Shown here: positions 17,419 to 24,994 of the stretch, in pieces
Layout of the letters: every line of letters begins with the position of its first letter
How positions within the stretch are numbered: the first letter of the stretch is position 1
Assembly (NCBI GenBank): GCA_036504895.1
Contig: DASXUJ010000109.1
Span: forward strand, 1 to 58,251
DNA: 58,251 nucleotides
Reading direction: 5' to 3'
From: Syntrophorhabdaceae bacterium
GTDB lineage: Bacteria > Desulfobacterota > Syntrophorhabdia > Syntrophorhabdales > Syntrophorhabdaceae
The notes under the pieces: model-generated
Databases searched by the model: none
The model's input: the letters and a program-made list of their open reading frames with translations, nothing else
Told to the model about the DNA's origin: nothing
Made by a program: the position numbers and the translations under genes

Positions 17419-18297
17419 TTACTTGAAACTCACCGATACTTCCACGGGCCCCTTGGGATCGAGACCGAGGTATTTCGCCCTAAGCGCGGCGCCCTGTTTT
17501 GCAGGGATCGGCCTGGTGAGGGATCCGAGGGAAAGGAGATCGCCCCTCTTAAGCCTCTTCCCCTCGGCAGCGAGTGATTGCTTTATCCAGAAGGCTGCAT
17601 TGAGGGGACCTCCGAGCAGGGCAGTGCCTTTCCCCTCGGCCACCATCACTCCCTTTTCATCGAACATCTGGAACGTGAAATTTTTGAGCCTCTCCTGCCA
17701 TTCGGGAGTAGTCGCAAGGGCAATAGGGTTCCCCAATATCCCGTATCGTGCGCCTACGTTGATCGCTACTATCGCGGGGGCGGTCAATTTTACGCCTTTA
17801 CCGAAGACCATGTCGGGGAGTTCGATAAAGGGGATCACCGCATCGAGATACTTCAGGGTCTCCACCGGGGTCTTCGCTTCATTGATCGCTTCGTCTCCCA
17901 CGCGCACGATCAGGTCGCCTTCAGCCACAGGTATGGCGCCGAAATCGGCCGACACCACGGCTCCATTGGGGAGAAGCATCTTCTGTAACAGAGTGCCCCG
18001 TATAGGCTCCGACACACCCAACATCTTCTGCATATTCGGATTGGTGAGACCCGCCTTGTATCCCACCGGCTCCCCGAGCTCTTTGCTGATTGCAGCAATG
18101 AATTCCCCCTGCGCTTTCCGAGCCTGATCGAGGGTCATTGTCGCGTCAAAAGAGGTGATGGGCTTCTTATTGAGAAATTCCTCCGCCACTTGAGCACCTG
18201 TTTGGGCGACTCCGGCGGTCACAAGAGACAATACCGTTGCACAAATCAGGAACAAGACTGCCCCTACCTTACCGATTCTCCACGTATCGATTTTCAT
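17419..18297 (-). CDS. Exported 2-keto-4-pentenoate hydratase/FAH-like protein
   Basis: 292 residues from ATG 18297, with AGGGGAGA just upstream; a longer frame reaches 18351. Residues about 8-33 are a good signal peptide ('VLFLICATVLSLVTAGVAQ'). The mature part matches the MhpD branch of the fumarylacetoacetate hydrolase superfamily: 'GYKAGLTN', 'VAEGDLIVRV', 'AINVGARYGILG' and 'GTALLGGPLNAAFWI'. Known members are cytosolic enzymes of aromatic meta-cleavage pathways, so an exported version is odd. Activity and substrate are unproven. It lies 40 bases after the amidohydrolase gene on the same strand. Confidence 0.82.
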   Translation of the reverse strand: MKIDTWRIGKVGAVLFLICATVLSLVTAGVAQTGAQVAEEFLNKKPITSFDATMTLDQARKAQGEFIAAISKELGEPVGYKAGLTNPNMQKMLGVSEPIRGTLLQKMLLPNGAVVSADFGAIPVAEGDLIVRVGDEAINEAKTPVETLKYLDAVIPFIELPDMVFGKGVKLTAPAIVAINVGARYGILGNPIALATTPEWQERLKNFTFQMFDEKGVMVAEGKGTALLGGPLNAAFWIKQSLAAEGKRLKRGDLLSLGSLTRPIPAKQGAALRAKYLGLDPKGPVEVSVSFK

Positions 18298-18337
18298 AAT
18301 TCTCCCCTTATCGAATGGATTTAATGTTCTTCCCTTA

Positions 18338-19222
18338 TCAACTATCACCACAGCCTTCAGTAGAGTTCACGCTTCTTCCCTGTGACACCTGTCCCTCCTT
18401 CCAGAATCCGAACAGGTCGAAGGCATTCCTAAAGCCGATACGCTCCAGGATTGCCGAGTCCTTGACGAGACCCGCGAGGACTTCAAAATTCCTCCTGATA
18501 CCCGGGACACCCGGAAAATCGGTCCCGTACAGAAATTTTGTCGCACACTTCTTCATGGACGGGAAGTACTGAAGGAGGTTGCCGGGAGGAAGGCCTGATA
18601 TGTCGATATAGACATTCTCGAACCTTTTCACCATGAATTCCGCGATATGATACCAGAACCCTCTCCCTCCGTGACAAAGGACGACCTTCAGGAGAGGAAA
18701 ATCACTCACCACGTCATCGAAGGTGTAGGGATCGGAATAACGCATTTTGGAGCCCTGAAAGACACTGGTCCCTGCATGGAACATTACAATAAGCCCCTCC
18801 TGTTCGCATTTATCGTAAAGGGGGTAGAGCCTTTGATCGTTTGCATAAAAAAAACCGTGAATCGGGTGTATCTTTAGCCCCCGCGCACCGCGGTGTAGCT
18901 GGTCCACGAAAGCGGTCATGGGATCGTCATGATAGTTTGGATTTATATTCGCGAACGGAATCAGCTCCGGATGGAGGGAATTTATCTCGAGGGCCCTCTG
19001 GAAAGGCATCACCCCGGCGGTAAGGGGCGAGTGCTCCGGAATCAGAATCCCGCCTACCACACCTTCCTCTTTTACGGCTTCCCCATATGCGTCGGGCATC
19101 TGCCGCCCTTTTTCATCGAAGATCCGCGGGACATAGGGACCGGTGTCCATCCAGAGCCTTCGGGCGGGCTCCGTCCATTCAAATCTGTGCCCTACATGTA
19201 TATGGACGTCGATGAGTCGCAC
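18338..19222 (-). CDS. Amidohydrolase 2-family protein
   Basis: 294 residues from GTG 19222. 'IDVHIHVG' at the N-terminus, 'GLKIHPIHG', 'VMFHAGTS', 'VVLCHGG' and 'FLYGTDFPG' are the metal-ligand and active-site positions of the amidohydrolase-related (ACMSD/gamma-resorcylate decarboxylase-like) TIM barrels. It is cytosolic, acting on an unknown carboxylate or ester. Its neighbour is a hydratase-like protein that often shares pathways with such enzymes in aromatic-compound breakdown, but that neighbour is exported here, which complicates a joint pathway. Confidence 0.87.
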   Translation of the reverse strand: MRLIDVHIHVGHRFEWTEPARRLWMDTGPYVPRIFDEKGRQMPDAYGEAVKEEGVVGGILIPEHSPLTAGVMPFQRALEINSLHPELIPFANINPNYHDDPMTAFVDQLHRGARGLKIHPIHGFFYANDQRLYPLYDKCEQEGLIVMFHAGTSVFQGSKMRYSDPYTFDDVVSDFPLLKVVLCHGGRGFWYHIAEFMVKRFENVYIDISGLPPGNLLQYFPSMKKCATKFLYGTDFPGVPGIRRNFEVLAGLVKDSAILERIGFRNAFDLFGFWKEGQVSQGRSVNSTEGCGDS

Positions 19223-19231
19223 TTTTCTTCT

Positions 19232-19258
19232 TTTATATCAATGAGAAAAGATTGTCAA
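19232..19258 (-). promoter_or_regulatory. Promoter close to the amidohydrolase start
   Basis: Minus strand: TTGACA (19258-19253) then TATAAA (19237-19232) at 15 bases, or TAAAAG at 17. Either puts the transcript start within a few bases of GTG 19222, so the mRNA may be leaderless. Confidence 0.45.
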
Positions 19259-19277
19259 GGAGCCGCTCTCCGACCGC

Positions 19278-19305
19278 TTGACTTTGGCGAATCCGGCTTT
19301 ATGAT
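19278..19305 (+). promoter_or_regulatory. Promoter of the dodecin gene
   Basis: TTGACT (19278-19283), 16-base spacer and TATGAT (19300-19305). It gives a leader of about 80 bases to ATG 19392. Confidence 0.5.
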
Positions 19306-19391
19306 TCACCATATAGATTCTGTGGCATTGGGGCTTCAGACAAAGGGGTTCAGGCACAGGGCGTAACAGAATCCTAACCAGGAGGTGTAAC

Positions 19392-19607
19392 ATGTCCGGA
19401 AGCATCTACAAAATAATCGAGTTAGTCGGCACCAGCACCACATCATGGGAAGAGGCGGCCCGCAACGCGGTTGAAACCGCGTCCAAGACGCTCAAAGATC
19501 TGAGGGTTGCAGAAATCTCCAAATTGGACCTGACCGTTGAGGATGGAAAGGTGACCAATTACCGGGCCCGGGTAAACATTTCATTCAAATATCACGGAGA
19601 AGATTAA
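19392..19607 (+). CDS. Dodecin (flavin-storage protein)
   Basis: 71 residues, normal for the family. 'YKIIELVGTSTTSWEEAARNAVETASKTL' (start), 'LRVAEI', and 'YRARVNISFKY' give the beta-alpha-beta-beta fold that assembles into a hollow dodecamer binding flavins. The tryptophan in 'TSWEEA' matches the isoalloxazine-stacking residue. A strong AGGAGGT ribosome site precedes ATG 19392. It has its own promoter and a hairpin terminator, so it is a single-gene unit. Confidence 0.95.
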   Translation: MSGSIYKIIELVGTSTTSWEEAARNAVETASKTLKDLRVAEISKLDLTVEDGKVTNYRARVNISFKYHGED

Positions 19608-19614
19608 AGAGCGG

Positions 19615-19646
19615 GCGGGGACGGAAGGACGTCTTCCTGTCCCCGC
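19615..19646 (+). terminator. Terminator after dodecin
   Basis: Strong hairpin just after the stop codon: GCGGGGAC (19615-19622) pairs with GTCCCCGC (19639-19646), extended inward by GGAAG/CTTCC with one bulged T. Only a weak T tract follows. Confidence 0.55.
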
Positions 19647-19755
19647 TTCGGATTTCAGATACCTGCCGAATATTTGCCCTTTTCCCTCTCCCCCGTCGGG
19701 GAGGGCCGGGAGAGACCCTTGACATTTCCCCTGCCGCTACGTTTCATATTGTGGT

Positions 19756-20457
19756 ATGGAAAGATTTGGGAAGGAATCCTATGGGGATGGGCAGTCAAAG
19801 GAGCATGACTTTTTTATGCTCGGCGTGATCCACCGGGCACCCGAAGGTCCCGCCCTTTTGGATCAATGGCTCGATGCGGTCTCACCCGCGGTAGTTACCC
19901 TTGAATTCTCCAATTATGGCAGAAGGTTTCGGGAGGAGAGGGGGCCTGCGTACAGGCAGCGCATCGAGGAGGTCCATAATAGGTTGAAAAGGGACAACCT
20001 GCCATGTTATGACAATGCGGTATCCATGGCCCTGTCTTACGTGGAGATGCCTTTCGAACTCGCGGGGGCACTGCAATATGGCCGGATACATGGGGCTCCC
20101 GTATATTTGATCGACATGGATTTTTTCTCATATCTGAGATTAAGGGAGATCGGAAAGCTTCTCGACCCGGAAAACCTGGAAAGGCTCCTCTGCGAGGAGA
20201 CGAGCGAGCGAAATGGATATGAGCATATCCTGGCACGTCTTTATTTCGAAGAAGGTATAAATACGGCGGCTTATACGGAGGAAATGGCAGTGAGAGACGA
20301 ATACATGTCCCACAAGATCAAGGTCCTCATGGTCCGCCACCGTGGACAAAGGCTCCTCCATATCACGGGCTGGCGGCATCTCGACGACCCGCGCAATTTT
20401 TTTGCTCCCCTAAACCCCGTGAAGGTATTCATCTATGATCAAGCTGTTCGTATTTGA
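19756..20457 (+). CDS. TraB/ChaN-like hypothetical protein
   Basis: 233 residues. The plan 'MLGVIHRAPEGPALLDQWL', 'VVTLEF', 'EMPFELAGAL', then 'RDEYMSHKIKVLM' and 'LLHITGWRHLDD' resembles the TraB/PrgY/GumN or ChaN-type fold, in which conserved E, R and H residues form a putative hydrolase or heme site. This is pattern similarity only. The start is unclear: ATG 19756 follows a TTGACA at 19719 so closely that the message would be leaderless, whereas ATG 19816 has AAAGGAG 11 bases upstream. It overlaps the next gene by 23 bases. Confidence 0.6.
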   Translation: MERFGKESYGDGQSKEHDFFMLGVIHRAPEGPALLDQWLDAVSPAVVTLEFSNYGRRFREERGPAYRQRIEEVHNRLKRDNLPCYDNAVSMALSYVEMPFELAGALQYGRIHGAPVYLIDMDFFSYLRLREIGKLLDPENLERLLCEETSERNGYEHILARLYFEEGINTAAYTEEMAVRDEYMSHKIKVLMVRHRGQRLLHITGWRHLDDPRNFFAPLNPVKVFIYDQAVRI

Positions 20458-21052
20458 CCTCGGCAATGTGATCGTACCTTTTGAGCACCGGCAGATCGTG
20501 GTGAAACTGCTGAAGAAGGTGAAAGACAAAATCGTGCCTTCCCCTCAGGAGTGCTTCTCTTTCATGTTCGATCTCGAAGAAGGTTTCGTAAACCCTTATG
20601 AGGAGGGGCTCATCTCTTCTATTGAATTCTTCTCGACCATCCGGGACCGCTATGGTCTTGAAATGGACTTCGAAGAATTCAAAAGGATCTGGAATCCTAT
20701 TTTCGCACATAATCCCGAAGTAAATGAGATCATTCAGTATCTTAAGAGCAAGGATTACCCCGTCTTTCTTCTGAGCAATACCAATGAGCTTCATTTTGCC
20801 TACATAATCAAACATTTTCCCATTGTCCATACTCTCGACGAATGGATACTCTCCTTTGAAGTAGGTGCAAAAAAACCGAAAAAGAGAATCTTCGACGTCA
20901 TCTTTGAAAAAATGGACGTGGCTCCCCAGGAGGTCTTCTATGTGGACGATATCGGCCAATATGTGGAGGCGGCAAAAAGCTACGGATTTCAGGGCACGGT
21001 CTTCCGGGACGCAGCGGGCCTCTGGGAGAGCATCAGGAGAAGCGGCATTTGA
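20435..21052 (+). CDS. HAD-superfamily phosphatase
   Basis: 205 residues. Motif I is 'VFDLGNVIV': the second aspartate of DxD is replaced by glycine, as in YihX/HAD-IA proteins of the epoxide-hydrolase-like branch. Motif II 'LLSNTNE', the lysine in 'VGAKKPKKRIF' and motif III 'VFYVDDIGQYV' are present. YihX acts on alpha-D-glucose 1-phosphate; this substrate is possible but unproven. The start overlaps the preceding gene by 23 bases and lgt follows by 64 bases, so these are likely one operon. Confidence 0.88.
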   Translation: MIKLFVFDLGNVIVPFEHRQIVVKLLKKVKDKIVPSPQECFSFMFDLEEGFVNPYEEGLISSIEFFSTIRDRYGLEMDFEEFKRIWNPIFAHNPEVNEIIQYLKSKDYPVFLLSNTNELHFAYIIKHFPIVHTLDEWILSFEVGAKKPKKRIFDVIFEKMDVAPQEVFYVDDIGQYVEAAKSYGFQGTVFRDAAGLWESIRRSGI

Positions 21053-21116
21053 CCGTGGAAAGGAATTTCCGCACCCCGAAAGGATGGAACATGAGAGAAG
21101 GTGAGGACGGGCTCCG

Positions 21117-21929
21117 ATGATCGCATACCCGAAAATAGATCCGGTAATCTTTACCATAGGCCCTCTCTCTTTGAGATGGTACGGCCTTATGTATGTGATC
21201 GGCTTTGCAGCGTCGTATCTTCTGGTGATCTATCAGCTCAAAAAAAAGAAGCTCACCGTGAACCGGGCGGTGATAGACGACCTCTTCTTCTATCTCATCC
21301 TCGGCCTTATCCTGGGGGCGCGGCTGGGATATGTGCTCTTCTATAACCTGAGCTTTTATATCGAGCACCCCGCGGAGGCGCTTGTCCTGTGGCACGGGGG
21401 AATGTCCTTCCACGGCGGCCTCATCGGGGCAACTATCGCGGGATATATCGTGATCAGGAAGAAGGGACTCGACTTCTTCGGCATCGGGGACCTCATTATC
21501 CCGACCTGCCCTATCGGCATCGGATTCGGAAGGTTAGGCAATTTCATCAACGGCGAGCTCTTCGGAAAGCCCTCCGACCTTCCCTGGGCGATGGTATTCC
21601 CCCATGGCGGCAATGTGGCGAGACATCCGTCCCAGCTTTACGAGGCGGGCCTCGAGGGGCTTCTCATGTTCCTTATACTTTGGATATACAAGGACAGAAA
21701 GAAAAGAGACGGGGACGTGCTCGCCCTGTTCCTCATCCTTTACGGCGCCTTCAGGATATTCTGCGAGATCTTCAGAGAGCCTGACGTACAGCTGGGCTAC
21801 ATTTTCGGCATCCTCTCCATGGGCCAAATCCTGAGCATCTTCATGATCCTCACGGGCCTGGCCCTAAAATTCCTCTACCTGCCCGCCAGGGAGAAAAGCA
21901 AAGGCATGCGACGGGAGCCCCAGAAATAA
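21117..21929 (+). CDS. lgt: Prolipoprotein diacylglyceryl transferase
   Basis: 270 residues, seven or so transmembrane segments. 'HGGMSFHGGLIGA' and the signature 'GRLGNFINGELFGKP' are diagnostic of Lgt, the inner-membrane enzyme that transfers diacylglycerol from phosphatidylglycerol to the lipobox cysteine. Its substrates in this window include the TPR lipoproteins at 8858 and 50938 and the patatin lipoprotein at 10978. The 3' end reads into an intergenic region with hairpins and a dispersed repeat. Confidence 0.97.
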   Translation: MIAYPKIDPVIFTIGPLSLRWYGLMYVIGFAASYLLVIYQLKKKKLTVNRAVIDDLFFYLILGLILGARLGYVLFYNLSFYIEHPAEALVLWHGGMSFHGGLIGATIAGYIVIRKKGLDFFGIGDLIIPTCPIGIGFGRLGNFINGELFGKPSDLPWAMVFPHGGNVARHPSQLYEAGLEGLLMFLILWIYKDRKKRDGDVLALFLILYGAFRIFCEIFREPDVQLGYIFGILSMGQILSIFMILTGLALKFLYLPAREKSKGMRREPQK

Positions 21930-21984
21930 CGGACCGGTTTTTCGCGCACCGGTATCTCTTGGATAAAGTCGCCAAAGGAGCGAG

Positions 21985-22019
21985 AAAAAGCACGCTCAAC
22001 CGAAACCAATCAAGCGTGC
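21985..22019 (-). terminator. Rho-independent terminator for carbonic anhydrase transcript
   Basis: Minus-strand hairpin: GCACGCT (22019-22013) and AGCGTGC (21996-21990), followed by TTTTT (from AAAAA at 21985-21989). It is downstream of the leftward carbonic anhydrase gene and beyond the repeat copy at 22060-22127. Confidence 0.6.
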
Positions 22020-22059
22020 CCCTTAAGCATCTTACCTACGCAATCTCCCCGCGTGACGT

Positions 22060-22127
22060 AGCTCGCACAGCGAGCGAGACGGGGAGGCTCAGTCGGCTTC
22101 GCCGACTGAGGGGGCGACGTGAGCCCC
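22060..22127 (+). repeat. Dispersed three-hairpin repeat, copy A
   Basis: 68 bases shared, in the opposite orientation, with 33854-33921 and 34003-34092. It has three consecutive small hairpins: GCTCGC-ACA-GCGAGC, then CTCAGTCGGC-TTC-GCCGACTGAG, then GGGGC-GACGTGA-GCCCC. It lies between lgt and the carbonic anhydrase gene, outside coding sequence. Confidence 0.8.
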
Positions 22128-22142
22128 AATAATAGTCCCCTT

Positions 22143-22727
22143 TCAAATGTATTCCACCACCCCGCTCGCAATATCATAATAAGCGCCTGCGACCTTCAGG
22201 TTTCCTTCATCGGCCTTTTTGGCGAGAATGGGTCGGGAGGACCTGATCTGCTCGACTACCAGACCCACATTCGCGCGGATGGTATTGTCCGTAAGATCGC
22301 CCTCGAGCCCCCGGGCCTTGTCGAGGGCAGGTTCGATGGCCTTCACGATATGGGCGATATGTCCATGGGCTTCCCCGCCCTGCACGGTGGCGCCTACGGC
22401 GCCGCATTTCCCGTGGCCCAACACGAGAACGAGGGAGACGCCCAGGTGCTCGACCGCATATTCGATACTTCCCATGCCCAGATCGTCAAGAACATTTCCC
22501 GCTACGCGGATCACAAAGAGGTCTCCAAGCCCCTGGTCGAAGACAATCTCCGGCGGAATACGCGAGTCGGAGCAGCCCACGATCACGGCGAAAGGCGCCT
22601 GCCCTTTCGATACCTCGAGACGCCGCTCGGCCCCCTGGTGAGGATGGGTGAGCTTCGAGGAGACATACCTCCCGTTGCCGTCCGCGAGCTGCCGCAAAGC
22701 CTTTTCAGCATTCGAGCCCTTTGACAT
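22143..22727 (-). CDS. Beta-class carbonic anhydrase
   Basis: 194 residues from ATG 22727, where GGGGGT sits at a proper distance; an ATG at 22739 lacks a ribosome site. Zinc ligands and dyad appear as 'CSDSR' and 'HGKCGA' (C-x-D-x-R and H-x2-C), with 'PPEIVFDQGLGDLFVIRVAGN' between. It hydrates CO2 to bicarbonate in the cytosol, feeding carboxylases. It is a stand-alone leftward gene with the terminator at 21985-22019. Confidence 0.95.
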   Translation of the reverse strand: MSKGSNAEKALRQLADGNGRYVSSKLTHPHQGAERRLEVSKGQAPFAVIVGCSDSRIPPEIVFDQGLGDLFVIRVAGNVLDDLGMGSIEYAVEHLGVSLVLVLGHGKCGAVGATVQGGEAHGHIAHIVKAIEPALDKARGLEGDLTDNTIRANVGLVVEQIRSSRPILAKKADEGNLKVAGAYYDIASGVVEYI

Positions 22728-22933
22728 CGATACCCCCATGAATGATTTTTTTGATTATATTATAAGATAAAGCACGGATCATCAACATTTTTCTGCCTCA
22801 CTCACCGTCCACAGTGGGCAGCCCCGGGAGGGGAAAACTTTGAGCGGTCCCTTCGAGCTATCAACGCCGGGGATTCGATTCCCTGCCGAAACTTCTGGAC
22901 TTTTGAACGAGAATCTTATAAACTGTTTCTCAT

Positions 22934-23007
<74 letters not shown>

Positions 23008-23071
23008 TTTATTTACAACGCACCTTAGTCTCTTCCGGTCCTTCACTCATCAATATCTCAGCAGGTGATCT

Positions 23072-23821
23072 ATGTTAATCCTTTTATCGAATGATGACGG
23101 AGTCCATTCCCACGGACTTCTCGTTCTCAAGGATGTGCTCGGGAAGAACCATGACGTGTACGTGGTGGCGCCCGACAAGGAGCGGACGTGCGTGGCCCAT
23201 GCCATTACCCTCCATAAGCCGCTGCGGATACGGCAGATAGAGGAGAAGGTATTCTGCACGAGCGGGACCCCGGCCGACTGCGTCTATCTGGGCACAAAGG
23301 CCATTCTCCCGGCAACACCCGATTTCATTATCTCCGGCATGAACAGCGGACCCAACATGGGACAGGACGTAAACTATTCGGGCACGGTCGCGGCGGCAAT
23401 GGAAGGCGCGTTTCTCGGAATCCCCTCGATCGCGGTATCTATCTGCGCCCGAAGGGGTTTCCTTTTCAGCGACGCCGCAGAGGTGACCGGAGAGATCCTG
23501 GGGATAATCGGAAACCTGCCCCGGAATAGATCGGTCTTCCTCAACATCAACATACCGAACCTCCCCCGTCAATCGATCCCGGGTTTTATGGTGACAAGGC
23601 TTGGAAAAAGGATATATAATGATAATGTAACTGAAAGAATTGATCCCAGAGGAGGGAAATACTATTGGATCGGCGGAGACGGCGACAAGTACGAGCCGAT
23701 CGAAGGAACCGACTTTACTGCCGTGGAAAAAGGATATGTCTCCATTACCCCTCTGAGTCTCGATAATACGAGCGAAAGCTCTATTGAGATGTATCAAAAA
23801 ACTTTCAGGAGGAGCTTATGA
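23072..23821 (+). CDS. surE: 5'/3'-nucleotidase SurE
   Basis: 249 residues. 'ILLSNDDGVHSHG' supplies the metal-binding Asp pair, 'SGTPADCVYLG' and 'SGMNSGPNMGQDVNYSGTVAAAMEG' are the SurE signatures. The enzyme is a cytosolic, metal-dependent nucleoside monophosphate phosphatase linked to stationary-phase survival. A GCAGGTGAT ribosome site precedes ATG 23072. It overlaps the fbp gene by four bases (ATGA) and opens a run of ten rightward genes. Confidence 0.97.
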   Translation: MLILLSNDDGVHSHGLLVLKDVLGKNHDVYVVAPDKERTCVAHAITLHKPLRIRQIEEKVFCTSGTPADCVYLGTKAILPATPDFIISGMNSGPNMGQDVNYSGTVAAAMEGAFLGIPSIAVSICARRGFLFSDAAEVTGEILGIIGNLPRNRSVFLNINIPNLPRQSIPGFMVTRLGKRIYNDNVTERIDPRGGKYYWIGGDGDKYEPIEGTDFTAVEKGYVSITPLSLDNTSESSIEMYQKTFRRSL

Positions 23822-24918
23822 AGACCACATTATCCGTCATCAAGGCTGATATTGGGAGCATCGGCGGTCATATCAAGCCGAGCGAAAGGCTGCTCAAAAG
23901 GGTATCTGAGTACATCGGAGACGAAGGCAAGGAACTCGCATATGATTTTTTCGTGTGCCACACCGGAGACGATGTGGCGATACTTTTTTCTCATGGCCAC
24001 GGAGTAGGCAACGAAGGTATCCACAAACTCGCCTGGGACGCGTTTATCGCCGGCACGGAGATCGCGAAGGAGCAGGGCCTTTACGGCGCCGGTCAGGACC
24101 TCCTCAAGGATTCCTTTTCCGGAAATGTGAGGGGCATGGGACCCGCAGTGGCGGAGATGGAGTTCGAAGAGAGGCCGAACGAGCCCTTCGTCTTCTTCGC
24201 GGCCGACAAGACCGACCCGGGGGCGTATAACCTCCCCCTGTACCTGGCCTTCGCCGATCCCATGTACAATTCGGGCCTCATGCTCTCACCCAATATGGCG
24301 AAGGGTTTCAAATTCGTGATCATGGACGTGGGCTATACGGAAGGGGACAGGGTGATAGAGCTGCACGCGCCTGAAGAGCTCTACGACATTGCGGCATTGC
24401 TTCGGGACAACGAGCGGTTCGTGGTGGAATCGATCTATTCAAGGGAAACGGGTGAGATCGCCGCGTCGGTAAGCACCACGAGGCTTCACAATATCGCGGG
24501 TAAATATACGGGCAAAGACGATCCCGTCATGCTGGTGCGGGTCCAGGGACCCTTCCCCGCCACGGGCGAGGCACTCGCCCCCTTTAATATCGGCCATTAT
24601 GTAGCGGGTTTTATGAGGGGCAGCCATACAGGACCATTGATGCCGGTCAGGATGAATTCCGCTGTCTCCTATTTTGACGGACCCCCTGTGGTGTCCGCCC
24701 AGGCTTTTTGCGTGCACAAGGGGAAGCTGACGGAACCGGCGGATGCCTTTGACCATCCCTATTGGGATTATATAAGGAATATGGTTTCTCGTAAATCGAC
24801 CGAGCTGAGGCAGCAGGGTTTCTCCGGTTCGGCCATGCTCCCCTATTCGGAGCTCGAGTACGGGGGAATCGTAAAGAAGATGGAAAGGCTGGAGCCCCGG
24901 TTCAAGGTAAGGGGCTGA
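23818..24918 (+). CDS. fbp: Fructose-1,6-bisphosphate aldolase/phosphatase (class V FBPase)
   Basis: 366 residues, close to family length. The N-terminus 'TLSVIKADIGSIGGH' carries metal ligands, and 'YTGKDDP' gives Y230-x2-K233, the spacing of the Tyr and Schiff-base Lys known in archaeal enzymes. One active site both condenses triose phosphates and dephosphorylates the product, making gluconeogenesis one-way. It is found mainly in archaea and deep-branching or anaerobic bacteria. Translationally coupled to surE by an ATGA overlap. A separate DhnA-type aldolase is at 51667. Confidence 0.95.
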   Translation: MKTTLSVIKADIGSIGGHIKPSERLLKRVSEYIGDEGKELAYDFFVCHTGDDVAILFSHGHGVGNEGIHKLAWDAFIAGTEIAKEQGLYGAGQDLLKDSFSGNVRGMGPAVAEMEFEERPNEPFVFFAADKTDPGAYNLPLYLAFADPMYNSGLMLSPNMAKGFKFVIMDVGYTEGDRVIELHAPEELYDIAALLRDNERFVVESIYSRETGEIAASVSTTRLHNIAGKYTGKDDPVMLVRVQGPFPATGEALAPFNIGHYVAGFMRGSHTGPLMPVRMNSAVSYFDGPPVVSAQAFCVHKGKLTEPADAFDHPYWDYIRNMVSRKSTELRQQGFSGSAMLPYSELEYGGIVKKMERLEPRFKVRG

Positions 24919-24941
24919 ATAAGGAATAAAAATAAAAGAAC

Positions 24942-24978
24942 GACAAGTGGTGAGGCGGCTTTTCCCTCACCACTTGTC
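24942..24978 (+). promoter_or_regulatory. Perfect 14-base-pair hairpin upstream of miaB
   Basis: Arms 24942-24955 and 24965-24978 (core CAAGTGGTGAGG / CCTCACCACTTG) with a 9-base loop. No T tract follows, so a classic terminator is unlikely. It ends 16 bases before the miaB start and could be an RNase processing site, an mRNA stabiliser or a control hairpin. Confidence 0.65.
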
Positions 24979-24994
24979 ACATTCGGGAAAGAAC

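Noticed and set aside
22860-22885. tRNA T-arm-like GGGGATTCGATTCCC upstream of tRNA-Pro
   Set aside because: No acceptor or anticodon arm can be folded around it, so I do not call a tRNA remnant.
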